DNA of 64,000 nucleotides from Hoeflea phototrophica DFL-43. Its GTDB lineage: Bacteria; Pseudomonadota; Alphaproteobacteria; Rhizobiales; Rhizobiaceae. The translations under genes were made by a program, and so were the position numbers. The stretch's first letter is position 1, and each line of letters opens with the position of its first letter. Below are positions 17,732 to 25,794 of the stretch, piece after piece. The notes beneath the pieces are model-generated. The model was given only the letters and a program-made list of their open reading frames with translations. It made no database searches and was not told the origin of the DNA. Location of the stretch: the NCBI RefSeq assembly GCF_000154705.2, contig NZ_CM002917.1, positions 886,461 to 950,460 on the forward strand, written 5' to 3'.

Positions 17732-18598
17732 ATGTCTTCCAAACAAACCCCTTCCAGCACGCTTTCCGGCTGGCTGATGGCGTCGCCACTGGCCCTCGTG
17801 CTTGCGCTTTTCCTGGTGTTGCCGATCGCCATGATTGTCATCGTCAGCTTCTGGGGCGCCACCGAATTTTCGATCTATCCGGCATTCATTTTCGACAATT
17901 ACGAATTCCTGTTCCGCTCGTCGGTGACCTATTCGGTTTTTCTCAAGACCTTCATGTTCACCATCATTTCCTGGGCGCTGTGCCTCGCGATCGGCTTTAC
18001 GGTTGCCTATTTCCTTGCCTTCCATATCCGCGCCCAGACCTGGCAGATCGTGCTGTTTCTGGTGTGCACGGTGCCATTCCTGACCTCCAACATCATCCGG
18101 ATGATTTCCTGGGTACCGTTTCTCGGCCGCAACGGCATCGCCAACCAGACGTTGATCTCGATGGGCATGATCGATGAACCGCTGGAATGGCTGCTGTTTT
18201 CCGATTTTGCCGTGGTGCTGGCCTTCGTCCATCTCTACACGCTGTTCATGGTGGTTCCGATCTTCAACACCATGATGCGCATCGACAAATCGCTGCTGGA
18301 AGCCGCCCGCGATGCCGGCGCCACCGGTTTCCAGACACTGACCAACGTCATCCTGCCGCTGACCAAGCCCGGTATCATGATCGGCTCGATCTTTGTCGTC
18401 ACATTGGTGATGGGCGACTTCATCACCGTGCGCTTCATGAGCGGCTCTCAATCGGCCAATGTCGGCCGGTTGATCTCCAACGACGTGGCGTTGCTCAGAT
18501 ATCCCTCCGCGGCCGCCACCTCCGTGGTGCTGCTGATCACCGTGCTTATCGTGATCGGGATCATGCTGCGCTTCGTCAACATCCGGAAGGAGCTCTGA
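17732..18598 (+). CDS. ABC transporter permease, PotB-like
   Basis: A 288-residue inner-membrane permease with about six hydrophobic segments, the first at about residues 18-40. The EAA loop near residue 190 reads EAARDAGATGFQT. It pairs with the downstream PotC-like permease, whose gene starts 1 bp after this stop. Length and arrangement are typical of polyamine/iron(III)-type importers. Confidence 0.85.
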   Translation: MSSKQTPSSTLSGWLMASPLALVLALFLVLPIAMIVIVSFWGATEFSIYPAFIFDNYEFLFRSSVTYSVFLKTFMFTIISWALCLAIGFTVAYFLAFHIRAQTWQIVLFLVCTVPFLTSNIIRMISWVPFLGRNGIANQTLISMGMIDEPLEWLLFSDFAVVLAFVHLYTLFMVVPIFNTMMRIDKSLLEAARDAGATGFQTLTNVILPLTKPGIMIGSIFVVTLVMGDFITVRFMSGSQSANVGRLISNDVALLRYPSAAATSVVLLITVLIVIGIMLRFVNIRKEL

Positions 18599-18599
18599 A

Positions 18600-19442
18600 A
18601 TGTTGGAACAGCGTGGACGCTCCTTCTATCTGCTGGCGGGCTTTTTCGCCCTCTTCATCCTGTTTCTCTATGGCCCGACGATCACCATCGCCATTCTTTC
18701 GTTCCAGGGGCCTAAGGGCGGACTGACCTTTCCGATGAACGGCGTTTCGCTGCACTGGTTTCACAATCTGTTCGAGCAACAGGCGGTTGGCGATATCTGG
18801 GGGTCTTTCCGGCGCTCTCTGGCGCTTGGCCTGATGGTGATGGTCACGACGGTTATCGTCTCGGTGATGGGCGGCCTGGCCTTTCGCAAGCGCTTCAAAG
18901 GGTCAGGCGTGCTGTTCTATCTGGTCATCACCAGCCTGATCATTCCCTCGATCCTGATTTCACTCGGCGTCGGGCTGATTTTCAATCAGCTTGATCTCGA
19001 TGTGCACTGGACCACCTCGGGATTTGGCGCACAACTGACCTGGACCCTGCCGTTCGGCCTGTTGATCATGTTCGCGGTGTTCAACCGCTTCGACAAGACC
19101 TATGAGGAAGCAGCCCGCGATCTTGGTGCAACCTCCTGGCAGACCATTCGCCATGTTGTGCTGCCGATCATCGCGCCGAGCCTGATCGGTGTCGCCTTGT
19201 TCGGCTTCACCCTTTCTTATGATGAATTCGCCCGGACATTGCTGACCGCAGGTTCCTACAACACCCTGCCGCTGGAAATCTTCGGCATGACCACCAATGT
19301 TACCTCGCCGGTTCTCTATGCGCTCGGCACGCTGACCACGGTTTTCTCGCTTGTTGTCATCGCCCTCTTCATCCTGAGCGCCTGGTTGCTGAACCGGAAG
19401 CATGCCAGCACCGGCAATGATTCTGGCAATGGTCTGGTGTAA
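18600..19442 (+). CDS. ABC transporter permease, PotC-like
   Basis: A 280-residue inner-membrane permease with six predicted transmembrane segments. The EAA motif reads EEAARDLGATSWQT. It is the second membrane subunit of the importer and is tightly coupled to the preceding permease gene. The racemase gene starts 6 bp after its stop, which ties substrate uptake to the racemase. Confidence 0.85.
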   Translation: MLEQRGRSFYLLAGFFALFILFLYGPTITIAILSFQGPKGGLTFPMNGVSLHWFHNLFEQQAVGDIWGSFRRSLALGLMVMVTTVIVSVMGGLAFRKRFKGSGVLFYLVITSLIIPSILISLGVGLIFNQLDLDVHWTTSGFGAQLTWTLPFGLLIMFAVFNRFDKTYEEAARDLGATSWQTIRHVVLPIIAPSLIGVALFGFTLSYDEFARTLLTAGSYNTLPLEIFGMTTNVTSPVLYALGTLTTVFSLVVIALFILSAWLLNRKHASTGNDSGNGLV

Positions 19443-19448
19443 CCAGCC

Positions 19449-20129
19449 ATGCGCATTCTGATCATCAATCCCAACACCACGGCCTCCATGACCGCGACGA
19501 TCGGAACGGCTGCAGCAAAGGTTGCTTCAGCCGGAACGACCATCCTTGCGGTCAACCCGGACAACGGTCCGGCCTCCATCCAGGGGCCAGAAGACGGCGA
19601 AGCGGCGCTGCCCGGCCTTTTCGCCGTCTTCGACACCTATATGGGCGTCGAGGATCCCTTTGATGCGGTCATCATCGCCTGCTTTGATGATACTGGATTG
19701 GGTGAGTTGCGGGCCCGGTCTGACCTGCCGATCACCGGGATCGGCGAAGCCGCCTATCTGCAGGCAGCCAAAACGGCTGCACCCTTTTCGGTGATCACGA
19801 CACTCCCGGTTTCCATTCCCGTGCTTGAGCACAACATCGAGTCCTATGGCCTGTCGGAACAATGCGCGCGGGTTCGCGCCAGCGACATTCCGGTGCTCGA
19901 CCTCGAACATCACCCTGAACAGGCCCTGGCGCGCATTGGCTCGGAAATCGCGGATGCGATCGAGATGGACCAATGCCGCTCCATCGTGCTGGGATGCGCA
20001 GGCATGGCGGATATGGCGCTCATTCTTGAAAACACTTATTCTATTCCGGTTATTGAAGGCGTCAGCGCTGCGGTCGCATGGTGTGAGCGTGAAGCCACAA
20101 ATCGGCTGCAAAACACGGGTATGGCCTGA
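19449..20129 (+). CDS. Asp/Glu/hydantoin racemase family protein
   Basis: A 226-residue protein starting with the signature ILIINPNTTASMT, shared by hydantoin and allantoin racemases. The two catalytic cysteines of the family appear in ACFDDTGLGE and LGCAGMADM, one in each half. These enzymes invert a stereocentre next to an amide or carboxyl group. Placement directly behind the permease genes of a nitrogen-regulated importer suggests that it epimerises the imported compound, perhaps a hydantoin, allantoin-like ureide or amino acid. No hydantoinase gene sits beside it; an M20 carbamoylase-type gene lies about 25 kb away at 44865. Confidence 0.8.
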   Translation: MRILIINPNTTASMTATIGTAAAKVASAGTTILAVNPDNGPASIQGPEDGEAALPGLFAVFDTYMGVEDPFDAVIIACFDDTGLGELRARSDLPITGIGEAAYLQAAKTAAPFSVITTLPVSIPVLEHNIESYGLSEQCARVRASDIPVLDLEHHPEQALARIGSEIADAIEMDQCRSIVLGCAGMADMALILENTYSIPVIEGVSAAVAWCEREATNRLQNTGMA

Positions 20130-20131
20130 TC

Positions 20132-21007
20132 ATGAGTTCCGGGTCTGCGGGCAATTTTGAGGTGCGCAGCGCAACGGTGGAAGAGTTCGCCGTTGCGCTC
20201 AGTTGGGCACGCGACGAGGGCTGGAATCCTGGCGTCGCGGATCTCGAAGCCTTCTTTGCCGCCGATCCCTCCGGCTTTCTGATGGGGTTTGACGATGGCA
20301 AGCCGGTCTCCTCCATCTCGGTGGTGCGCTATGGCGACGAACAGGGATTTCTCGGCTTCTACATCGTCCACCCGGAAGCCAGAGGCAAAGGTTTCGGTAC
20401 CGCCACCTGGAACGCCAGCATGGCCTATCTCGCAGACCGCACGGTCGGGTTGGATGGCGTTGTCGCACAGCAAGACAATTACACCAAAAGCGGCTTTCAG
20501 CTCGTTGGCCGCAACATCCGCTTTACGGGCGTTCCCAGACTGGCCGGTCTCCCCGGGCCTGCCGTAAAGACTGAGGCGGCGCGCACTGGCCATGCCGATC
20601 AGATCGAAACGCTCGATCGGGTCTGTTCTGGTGTGCCAAGGTCAGGCTTCCTCAAGGCATGGATCTTCGCTGCCCCTGACGCCGTGCGCAGCACTTTTAT
20701 TTCTATCGAGAACGGTGATGTAAGCGGCTATGCCACGATCCGCAAATGCGTTGATGGCTATAAGATCGGACCGTTGTTCGCGCCAACGCAGCAAGCCGCG
20801 GAAGCGCTGTTTCAGGCATGCTGTGCAAAGGTCCAATCCGGGGCAGACATCACACTTGATGTGCCGGAAACCAATCACAAGGCGATGACGATGGCTCAGA
20901 GCGCCGGCCTTACGCCGGTGTTCGAAACAGCACGCATGTACCGCGGCTCGGCGCCAGAGATACCGTGGTCCAAAGTCTATGGCGTGACCAGCTTTGAGCT
21001 GGGTTGA
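20132..21007 (+). CDS. GNAT-family N-acetyltransferase with C-terminal second GNAT-like domain
   Basis: A 291-residue protein. The N-terminal half is a GNAT fold with the acetyl-CoA motif IVHPEARGKGFGTATW at about residues 78-93. The C-terminal half resembles the second acetyltransferase-like domain often attached to such proteins. It starts 2 bp after the racemase stop and ends the operon. It may acetylate an amine released from the imported substrate; no substrate can be named. Confidence 0.75.
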   Translation: MSSGSAGNFEVRSATVEEFAVALSWARDEGWNPGVADLEAFFAADPSGFLMGFDDGKPVSSISVVRYGDEQGFLGFYIVHPEARGKGFGTATWNASMAYLADRTVGLDGVVAQQDNYTKSGFQLVGRNIRFTGVPRLAGLPGPAVKTEAARTGHADQIETLDRVCSGVPRSGFLKAWIFAAPDAVRSTFISIENGDVSGYATIRKCVDGYKIGPLFAPTQQAAEALFQACCAKVQSGADITLDVPETNHKAMTMAQSAGLTPVFETARMYRGSAPEIPWSKVYGVTSFELG

Positions 21008-21028
21008 CCTAACTGGCTCAATTTATTT

Positions 21029-21044
21029 CGGCACGCAGGATGCT
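21029..21044 (+). promoter_or_regulatory. candidate sigma-54 promoter upstream of amiC
   Basis: CGGCACGCAGGATGCT keeps the essential GG and GC dinucleotides at the required 10-bp spacing and differs from TGGCAC-N5-TTGCW at two positions. It would start transcription near 21055 and give a leader of about 215 nt before amiC. It is weaker than the site at 15268 but lies at a sensible place, before a nitrogen-catabolic operon. Confidence 0.4.
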
Positions 21045-21232
21045 GCCGGCATGTTCAGAACTCCGGTGTGTTCACGGAAAACGTCAAGCGTGTTGGGTGC
21101 TTCGCCCAACCGGAACCGTTCACGCACGAATGGAACGGCAATCGGAAAAGCTGCGGTGGCTGCCGCTGTGCGAACGGCAAGCGTCCTCCTTGCATTCAAA
21201 GGCCGTTTGCGTATTGATGAGTTGAGTTGTCG

Positions 21233-21260
21233 CCGCGCGCATTTTGCGGATTTTATTTTT
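21233..21260 (+). terminator. candidate leader terminator immediately before amiC
   Basis: CCGCG and TGCGG (21233-21237 with 21245-21249) can pair, including one G-U pair, around a 7-nt loop. The AT-rich tract ATTTTATTTTT follows to 21260. It sits 10 bp before the amiC start codon. Further upstream in the same leader a perfect 6-bp hairpin lies at 21092-21110, and CCGTTC pairs with GAATGG or GAACGG near 21116-21137. This looks like a leader whose read-through could be controlled by AmiR. The stem is short, so this is tentative. Confidence 0.35.
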
Positions 21261-21269
21261 GTAAGAACT

Positions 21270-22421
21270 ATGTCGACCGAAACAAATTCTGATTTCATAA
21301 AGATAGGCAGCCTGTTTTCCAGAACGGGCGTAACAGCTTTTGTGGAGCGAACGCTAAGCAATGCTGTCTCTCTGGCCGTTTCCGAAGTCAACTCGGCTGG
21401 CGGAATAGGCGGTCGGCATCTTGTTTTGGAAGAGGCGGATCCGAAAGGTGATTTGAAATTGTTTGAAGCGGAGACGCTCAGACTGCTTGAATCTGGCGTA
21501 TCCAATTTTTTCGGTTGTTATTTGTCATCCACGCGCAAGGTGACGCTGCCAATCATCGCCCAACATCAGAAATTGTTGTTTTACCCGACCTTCTATGAAG
21601 GCTTCGAGTTCTCCCCGAACTGCATCTATTCGGGCGCCGTGCCCAACCAGAACACGTTCTGGCTGGCGGATTACCTCCTCGACAGCTATGAGAAGAAATA
21701 CCTGCTTGTCGGTTCGAACTATGTATTCCCCTATGAAACGAACCGGGTCATGCGCGACCTTGTGGCCAATCGGGGCGGCGATGTTGTCGATGAAATCTAC
21801 ATTCCACTGAACCCAAGTCCCGAAGAGATCGCCCGGGTTATTGAAAAGATCAAAGCTGCGCTGCCGATCGTTGTGTTTTCGACGCTGGTGGGGCAAGGGG
21901 CCGTGTCTTTCTACAAGGCCTATCACGAAGCGGGGATCGATCCGAAGACCAGTCCGATTGCCAGCCTGATCACTGGAGAAGCGGAAGTTGAGCAGATCGG
22001 TGCCCGGGCATCTGCGGGGCATGTGACAGCCGCACCCTATTTCAGCTCCATTGATACTCCGCAGAATTTGAAATTTGTGGCCCATTATCGGGACCGATAT
22101 GGCAAGCAATCTCCTATCTGTGCTGCCGCCGAAGCTGCTTACCTTCAGGTGCATCTGTTTGCAGAGGCCGCGAAAAGGGCGGGAGCTGTCGACAGGGAGA
22201 GTATCTTGCGTGTGCTGCCGACATTCAGCTTCGAGGCGCCCCAGGGGGTCGTGCGTGTCAGCAGGGAAAATCACCACACGCATCTCTGGCCGAAAGTCGC
22301 CATAGTTGATGCCAACGGTGAGTTCAGGATCGTTCGGGAGTCTTTCGAGCCGGTCCCTCCCGACCCTTACCTGAAAGGCTTTGATCCCGGAAACAGCCAG
22401 AATGACGAAAAGTCATTCTAG
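21270..22421 (+). CDS. amiC: AmiC-like amide sensor, negative regulator of AmiR
   Basis: A 383-residue type-I periplasmic-binding fold without signal peptide, so cytoplasmic. This distinguishes it from the transported-substrate binding protein at 23466, to which it is clearly related (shared FFGCYLSSTRK versus IFGCYTSASRK). In Pseudomonas, AmiC (about 385 aa) binds AmiR and releases it when a short amide binds. The ATG at 21270 gives the family length; the frame is open upstream but would add unrelated sequence. It is followed 19 bp later by amiR, as in the classical amidase operon. Confidence 0.85.
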   Translation: MSTETNSDFIKIGSLFSRTGVTAFVERTLSNAVSLAVSEVNSAGGIGGRHLVLEEADPKGDLKLFEAETLRLLESGVSNFFGCYLSSTRKVTLPIIAQHQKLLFYPTFYEGFEFSPNCIYSGAVPNQNTFWLADYLLDSYEKKYLLVGSNYVFPYETNRVMRDLVANRGGDVVDEIYIPLNPSPEEIARVIEKIKAALPIVVFSTLVGQGAVSFYKAYHEAGIDPKTSPIASLITGEAEVEQIGARASAGHVTAAPYFSSIDTPQNLKFVAHYRDRYGKQSPICAAAEAAYLQVHLFAEAAKRAGAVDRESILRVLPTFSFEAPQGVVRVSRENHHTHLWPKVAIVDANGEFRIVRESFEPVPPDPYLKGFDPGNSQNDEKSF

Positions 22422-22440
22422 TAGGGAGGATTGCACTTAA

Positions 22441-23049
22441 ATGACGACGTTCCGGCTTAAGGATCTAAGAGATTTATCGGTCATCGTCGTGCATCCATTG
22501 GACCAGGATGGAAAAGCGCTTCTGGACCAACTCAACAGAATTGGGTGCCGGACCGAGCTGGTTTGGCCGCCGACCAAAGCACTGCCCCCCGGCACCGATA
22601 TCGTGATTGCTGGTGTTTTCTTCGAATGGCAAAACGAGTTGAAAGCGATGCTGAAGAAAACCAAGGCATCGTCTCCGACCGTGCTTGCCATCGTGAATTA
22701 TGAAAATCCTGCCATGCTTCAAAATGTGCTGGAGTTGGGCGCGTTCGCAGTAATTTCCAAGCCAATAAGAGAGTTTGGAATGCTGATCAATCTTGTGGTC
22801 GCGCGGTCGAAATGGGAGGAGTCAATTCAACTCGCCGAGAAGTCTGTCCGGTTGCAGAAGAAGATCGTTGCGCAAAAAAATATCGCCAGCGCAAAAGAAA
22901 TAATTATGGAATTACAGTCGATTAGTGAGAGCGAGGCCTATCGCGTCTTGCGCAGCAAAGCGATGGCCAAGCGGGTCTCGATTGAAGAAATGGCGGTCGC
23001 TGTCATCAACGCAAATGACCTCTTGTCAAAGGGCATTGATCGTGTATAG
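22441..23049 (+). CDS. amiR: AmiR-like ANTAR-domain antiterminator
   Basis: A 202-residue protein with an N-terminal pseudo-receiver domain (about 12-125), a coiled-coil helix (about 130-160) and a C-terminal ANTAR three-helix domain. Typical ANTAR residues appear in SESEAYRVLRSKAMAKR. ANTAR proteins bind two short hairpins in a nascent leader RNA and prevent termination. The receiver-like domain has no clear phosphoacceptor triad, as in AmiR, so control would be by sequestration with AmiC. Its targets should be the leaders upstream of amiC and of the importer gene at 23466. Confidence 0.85.
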   Translation: MTTFRLKDLRDLSVIVVHPLDQDGKALLDQLNRIGCRTELVWPPTKALPPGTDIVIAGVFFEWQNELKAMLKKTKASSPTVLAIVNYENPAMLQNVLELGAFAVISKPIREFGMLINLVVARSKWEESIQLAEKSVRLQKKIVAQKNIASAKEIIMELQSISESEAYRVLRSKAMAKRVSIEEMAVAVINANDLLSKGIDRV

Positions 23050-23465
23050 TCTGAAATTGTGGGCCAACGATGTCCCACTAGCTGCTCCAAAATAGCAGTT
23101 TGCTTGATAAGAATCGTATTCGTTTTTTTTGGCGAAATAAGCCTGACGAACGATGTTCTTTAAGCGCTATGCGGACAAAGATACCGTCGCCGGAACCAGG
23201 TGATTGGGTCTTGGATCTACTCAGTAAGGAATACGAGTAGTTTCCCACTGACTGTCCGTTTCTCATAATCCTCTGTCTTTTAAGTGTTGTGATCCCGACC
23301 TCTGGGGATTCACTTGAGCCATGTCTGCGCTCGTCACTTGGATGACGGAGTTTTCGCTCGACCATTTCAGGCGGAGAAAAAAATATTACCAGGGGTGAAA
23401 ATTGCCGGCGCCGTGAGACGTGCTGGCCAATAATCCGGTGGAACTGTGAAAAGGAAGAGAAAATC
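23050..23465 (+). promoter_or_regulatory. 416-bp structured leader upstream of amide importer operon, possible AmiR target
   Basis: No gene is evident, and the base composition is more AT-rich than in the flanking genes. Several stems can be drawn. A 7-bp stem near 23090-23100 follows amiR. T8 lies at 23123-23130. CTACTC-A-GTA pairs with TACGAGTAG at 23217-23240. GTGATCCC pairs with GGGATTCAC at 23289-23313. Then come two adjacent hairpins with six-base loops, GAGCC-ATGTCT-GCGCTC (one bulged C) and CGTCA-CTTGGA-TGACG, at about 23315-23346. The first loop has the A1/G4 pattern of ANTAR targets; the second has only G4. GAGTTTTCG follows. Confidence 0.4.
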
Positions 23466-24773
23466 ATGTCTGTAACCCGCAGAAAATTGCTGAAAACATC
23501 CGCTTTGGGTGCCGCTGCACTCGCAACCCCGCATATCTGGATGCCCGGTACCCGTGAAGCCTGGGGCGCCACATTGACCGAAGGCGAGCCGATCAAGGTG
23601 GGCTTGCTGTTTTCCCTCACCGGTGGCCTCGCGGTCCCCGAAGAGGATTCAACCCTGGTGATGCAGTATGCGATCGATGAGATCAACGCTGCAGGCGGTG
23701 TGGCCGGCTTGCCGATCGACCCGGTCATCGTCGACGCGAAATCCGACTTCAAGGTTTACTCCGAAAAGACCCGCGAACTCATTCTGCGCGACAAGGTCAC
23801 CTCGATCTTCGGCTGCTACACATCCGCAAGCCGCAAAGCGGTCCTGCCGACGATCATGCAGCGGGACAACCTGCTGTTCTATCCGACCTGTTATGAAGGC
23901 GCGGAATGCACGCAGAACACCATCTGCACAGGTCCTCTGGCCAACCAGCACTCCTTTGATCTGATCCCCTATATGGTCGAGCAGTTCGGACCGCGCGTGT
24001 TCTTCGTGGGCTCGAACTATGTCTGGCCGAAAGAGTCCAACAAGAACGCCAAGATCTGGCTTGAAAATGCAAATGGCGAACTTCTGGGCGAAGAGTACAT
24101 TCCGCTCGGATCTTCCGAGTTCGGTCCGGTCCTTGAAAAAATCAGGGCCGCCAATCCGGACTTCATCTTCTCAACTGTGGTTGGCGCCTCCGACATCGCT
24201 TTCCACCGCCAGTTCAAGCAGGCCGGCCTGAATGTTGACACGATGCCGATCGCCTCGTTGACGACGGGTGAAATCGAAACCAAGGCCATGGGTGCTGAGT
24301 TCGGCGCCGGCCACTTCCTCTCGGCTCCATATTTCCAGAACATGGAAAACGAAACCAACGCCAAGTTCGTGGAGGGCTTCCTATCCAGTAAATATGGCAA
24401 GAACGGAACCACCCACTACAACATGGAGGAGACCTACCTCTCGGCCTACGTCTTCAAGGCTGCGCTGGAAAAAGCCATCGAGATGCATGGCATTGCTGAC
24501 GTCACGCCACGCAAAATCCGCGATGCGGCTGCTGGCGTTCGTGTCGAGGCGGATGTGTCTCCGGAAGGCCTGATCTGGATCGACGAGAAGAACTTCAACA
24601 CCTGGCTTGTCCCCAAGATCGGTCAGTGCCAGGCCGACGGCAGCTTCAAGATCGTCAAGGAGGCACCAGAGCACGTCGCGCCGGATCCCTACTCGATTTA
24701 TCCCGACCTCGGCACTTGCACGGCTGATGGCCTTCTGGCCCCCGATGGGACGCTCAAGACTGACGTGATCTGA
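23466..24773 (+). CDS. amide/urea ABC transporter substrate-binding protein (UrtA/FmdD-like), Tat signal
   Basis: A 435-residue binding protein of the HAAT class close to UrtA, FmdD and AmiC. The N-terminus has a twin-arginine signal (TRRKLLKTSALGAAAL). The conserved UrtA/AmiC ligand-pocket region GCYTSASRKAVLP and LLFYPTCYEG is present. It delivers short amides or urea to the permease pair downstream. A GGAAGAGAAAA Shine-Dalgarno stretch precedes the ATG. It is the first gene of the importer operon, behind the structured leader, and is followed by a stable hairpin. Confidence 0.85.
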   Translation: MSVTRRKLLKTSALGAAALATPHIWMPGTREAWGATLTEGEPIKVGLLFSLTGGLAVPEEDSTLVMQYAIDEINAAGGVAGLPIDPVIVDAKSDFKVYSEKTRELILRDKVTSIFGCYTSASRKAVLPTIMQRDNLLFYPTCYEGAECTQNTICTGPLANQHSFDLIPYMVEQFGPRVFFVGSNYVWPKESNKNAKIWLENANGELLGEEYIPLGSSEFGPVLEKIRAANPDFIFSTVVGASDIAFHRQFKQAGLNVDTMPIASLTTGEIETKAMGAEFGAGHFLSAPYFQNMENETNAKFVEGFLSSKYGKNGTTHYNMEETYLSAYVFKAALEKAIEMHGIADVTPRKIRDAAAGVRVEADVSPEGLIWIDEKNFNTWLVPKIGQCQADGSFKIVKEAPEHVAPDPYSIYPDLGTCTADGLLAPDGTLKTDVI

Positions 24774-24790
24774 TCGCAGATCCCGCTTTT

Positions 24791-24821
24791 GGACGGGCGC
24801 TCATTCTCCGCGCGCCCGTCC
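24791..24821 (+). other. intercistronic hairpin after amide-binding-protein gene
   Basis: GGACGGGCGC (24791-24800) and GCGCCCGTCC (24812-24821) form a perfect 10-bp stem around an 11-nt loop, with no T-run. The position is equivalent to those of the hairpins at 17682-17704 and 51103-51124. It probably protects the upstream mRNA or lowers permease expression. Confidence 0.6.
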
Positions 24822-24862
24822 GGACCCGCCTGTTCCTGTTTCGATATTTGTAGAGGCACCCA

Positions 24863-25738
24863 ATGGATATTGGCTCTATCACGAGCGCCGTGTTTCTCGG
24901 TCTGAGTATTGGCAGCGTCTTCCTGGTGGCTGCTCTTGGTTTGGCGATCATCTATGGCACCGCCGGCGTGATCAATATGGCCCATGGCGAACTGATCATG
25001 CTTGGCGCCTACAGCACCTTCATGATGCAAACCGTTCTGGGCCTGCCCTTTTTCATCTGTATTCCGCTGTCTTTCGTCATAGTTGGCTTTATCGGATACC
25101 TGATCGAGAAAGTCCTGATCAGCAGTCTCTACAACCGCCCATTGGACACATTGCTCGCCACCTGGGGCGTGTCGCTTGTGCTGATGCAGGGCGTTCGCAT
25201 CATCTTCGGCAGCGACCCCAAATATGTCGAGGTCCCGTCCTTCCTGTCGACCAACATTGACCTCGGGATCGTCAACCTGTCGACGTTCCGACTGTTCGTA
25301 ATGTTCATCTGCCTGATCATGGTGCTCGCCACCTGGTATCTTTTCTACCGGACAACCTTTGGCATCAAGGTCAGGGCGGTCACCCAGAACAAGGACATGG
25401 CAGCGTCCTTCGGCATCAATTCGAGCCGTATCTATTCCATCACCTTCGCCATCGGCGCGGGCCTGGCAGGTGTGGCCGGATCCCTGTTTGGCGCCATGAA
25501 CATCGTGCTTCCGACCATGGGCACCAGTTACGTGGTTGAAGCCTTCCTGATGGTGGTTGCGGGAGGCGGAGGCCTGCTCGGCAGTATCCTTGCAAGCGCT
25601 TTGACGGGCCAGATCCAGTCAGCATTCGCATTCATCTACAACGACACATACGCAAGGTTCCTCGTGTTCGTGTTGATCGTAATTTTCCTCAGATTCAGGC
25701 CGCAAGGCATGATTAGCGCGGGAGCAAGCCGCCGCTGA
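24863..25738 (+). CDS. branched-chain/urea-type ABC permease (UrtB/FmdE-like)
   Basis: A 291-residue LivH-type permease with about eight hydrophobic segments. Family motifs are GTAGVINMAHGELIMLGAY near residue 33 and the late VVAGGGGLLGSI stretch. It pairs with the LivM-type permease downstream. The NMAHGE motif is the usual one in urea and amide importers. It lies 89 bp after the binding-protein gene, behind the hairpin. Confidence 0.85.
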   Translation: MDIGSITSAVFLGLSIGSVFLVAALGLAIIYGTAGVINMAHGELIMLGAYSTFMMQTVLGLPFFICIPLSFVIVGFIGYLIEKVLISSLYNRPLDTLLATWGVSLVLMQGVRIIFGSDPKYVEVPSFLSTNIDLGIVNLSTFRLFVMFICLIMVLATWYLFYRTTFGIKVRAVTQNKDMAASFGINSSRIYSITFAIGAGLAGVAGSLFGAMNIVLPTMGTSYVVEAFLMVVAGGGGLLGSILASALTGQIQSAFAFIYNDTYARFLVFVLIVIFLRFRPQGMISAGASRR

Positions 25739-25794
25739 TCGGAGAGCCTATCCCGATCAAACCCGTGGTGAGTCAGAATGACCGGAGTTCAAAA

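Noticed and set aside
23101..23130. T8 run after a GAAT-CGT-ATTC hairpin as an intrinsic terminator for amiR.
   Set aside because: The stem is only four A+T-rich base pairs. It may still contribute to attenuation, so it is mentioned only within the leader description.
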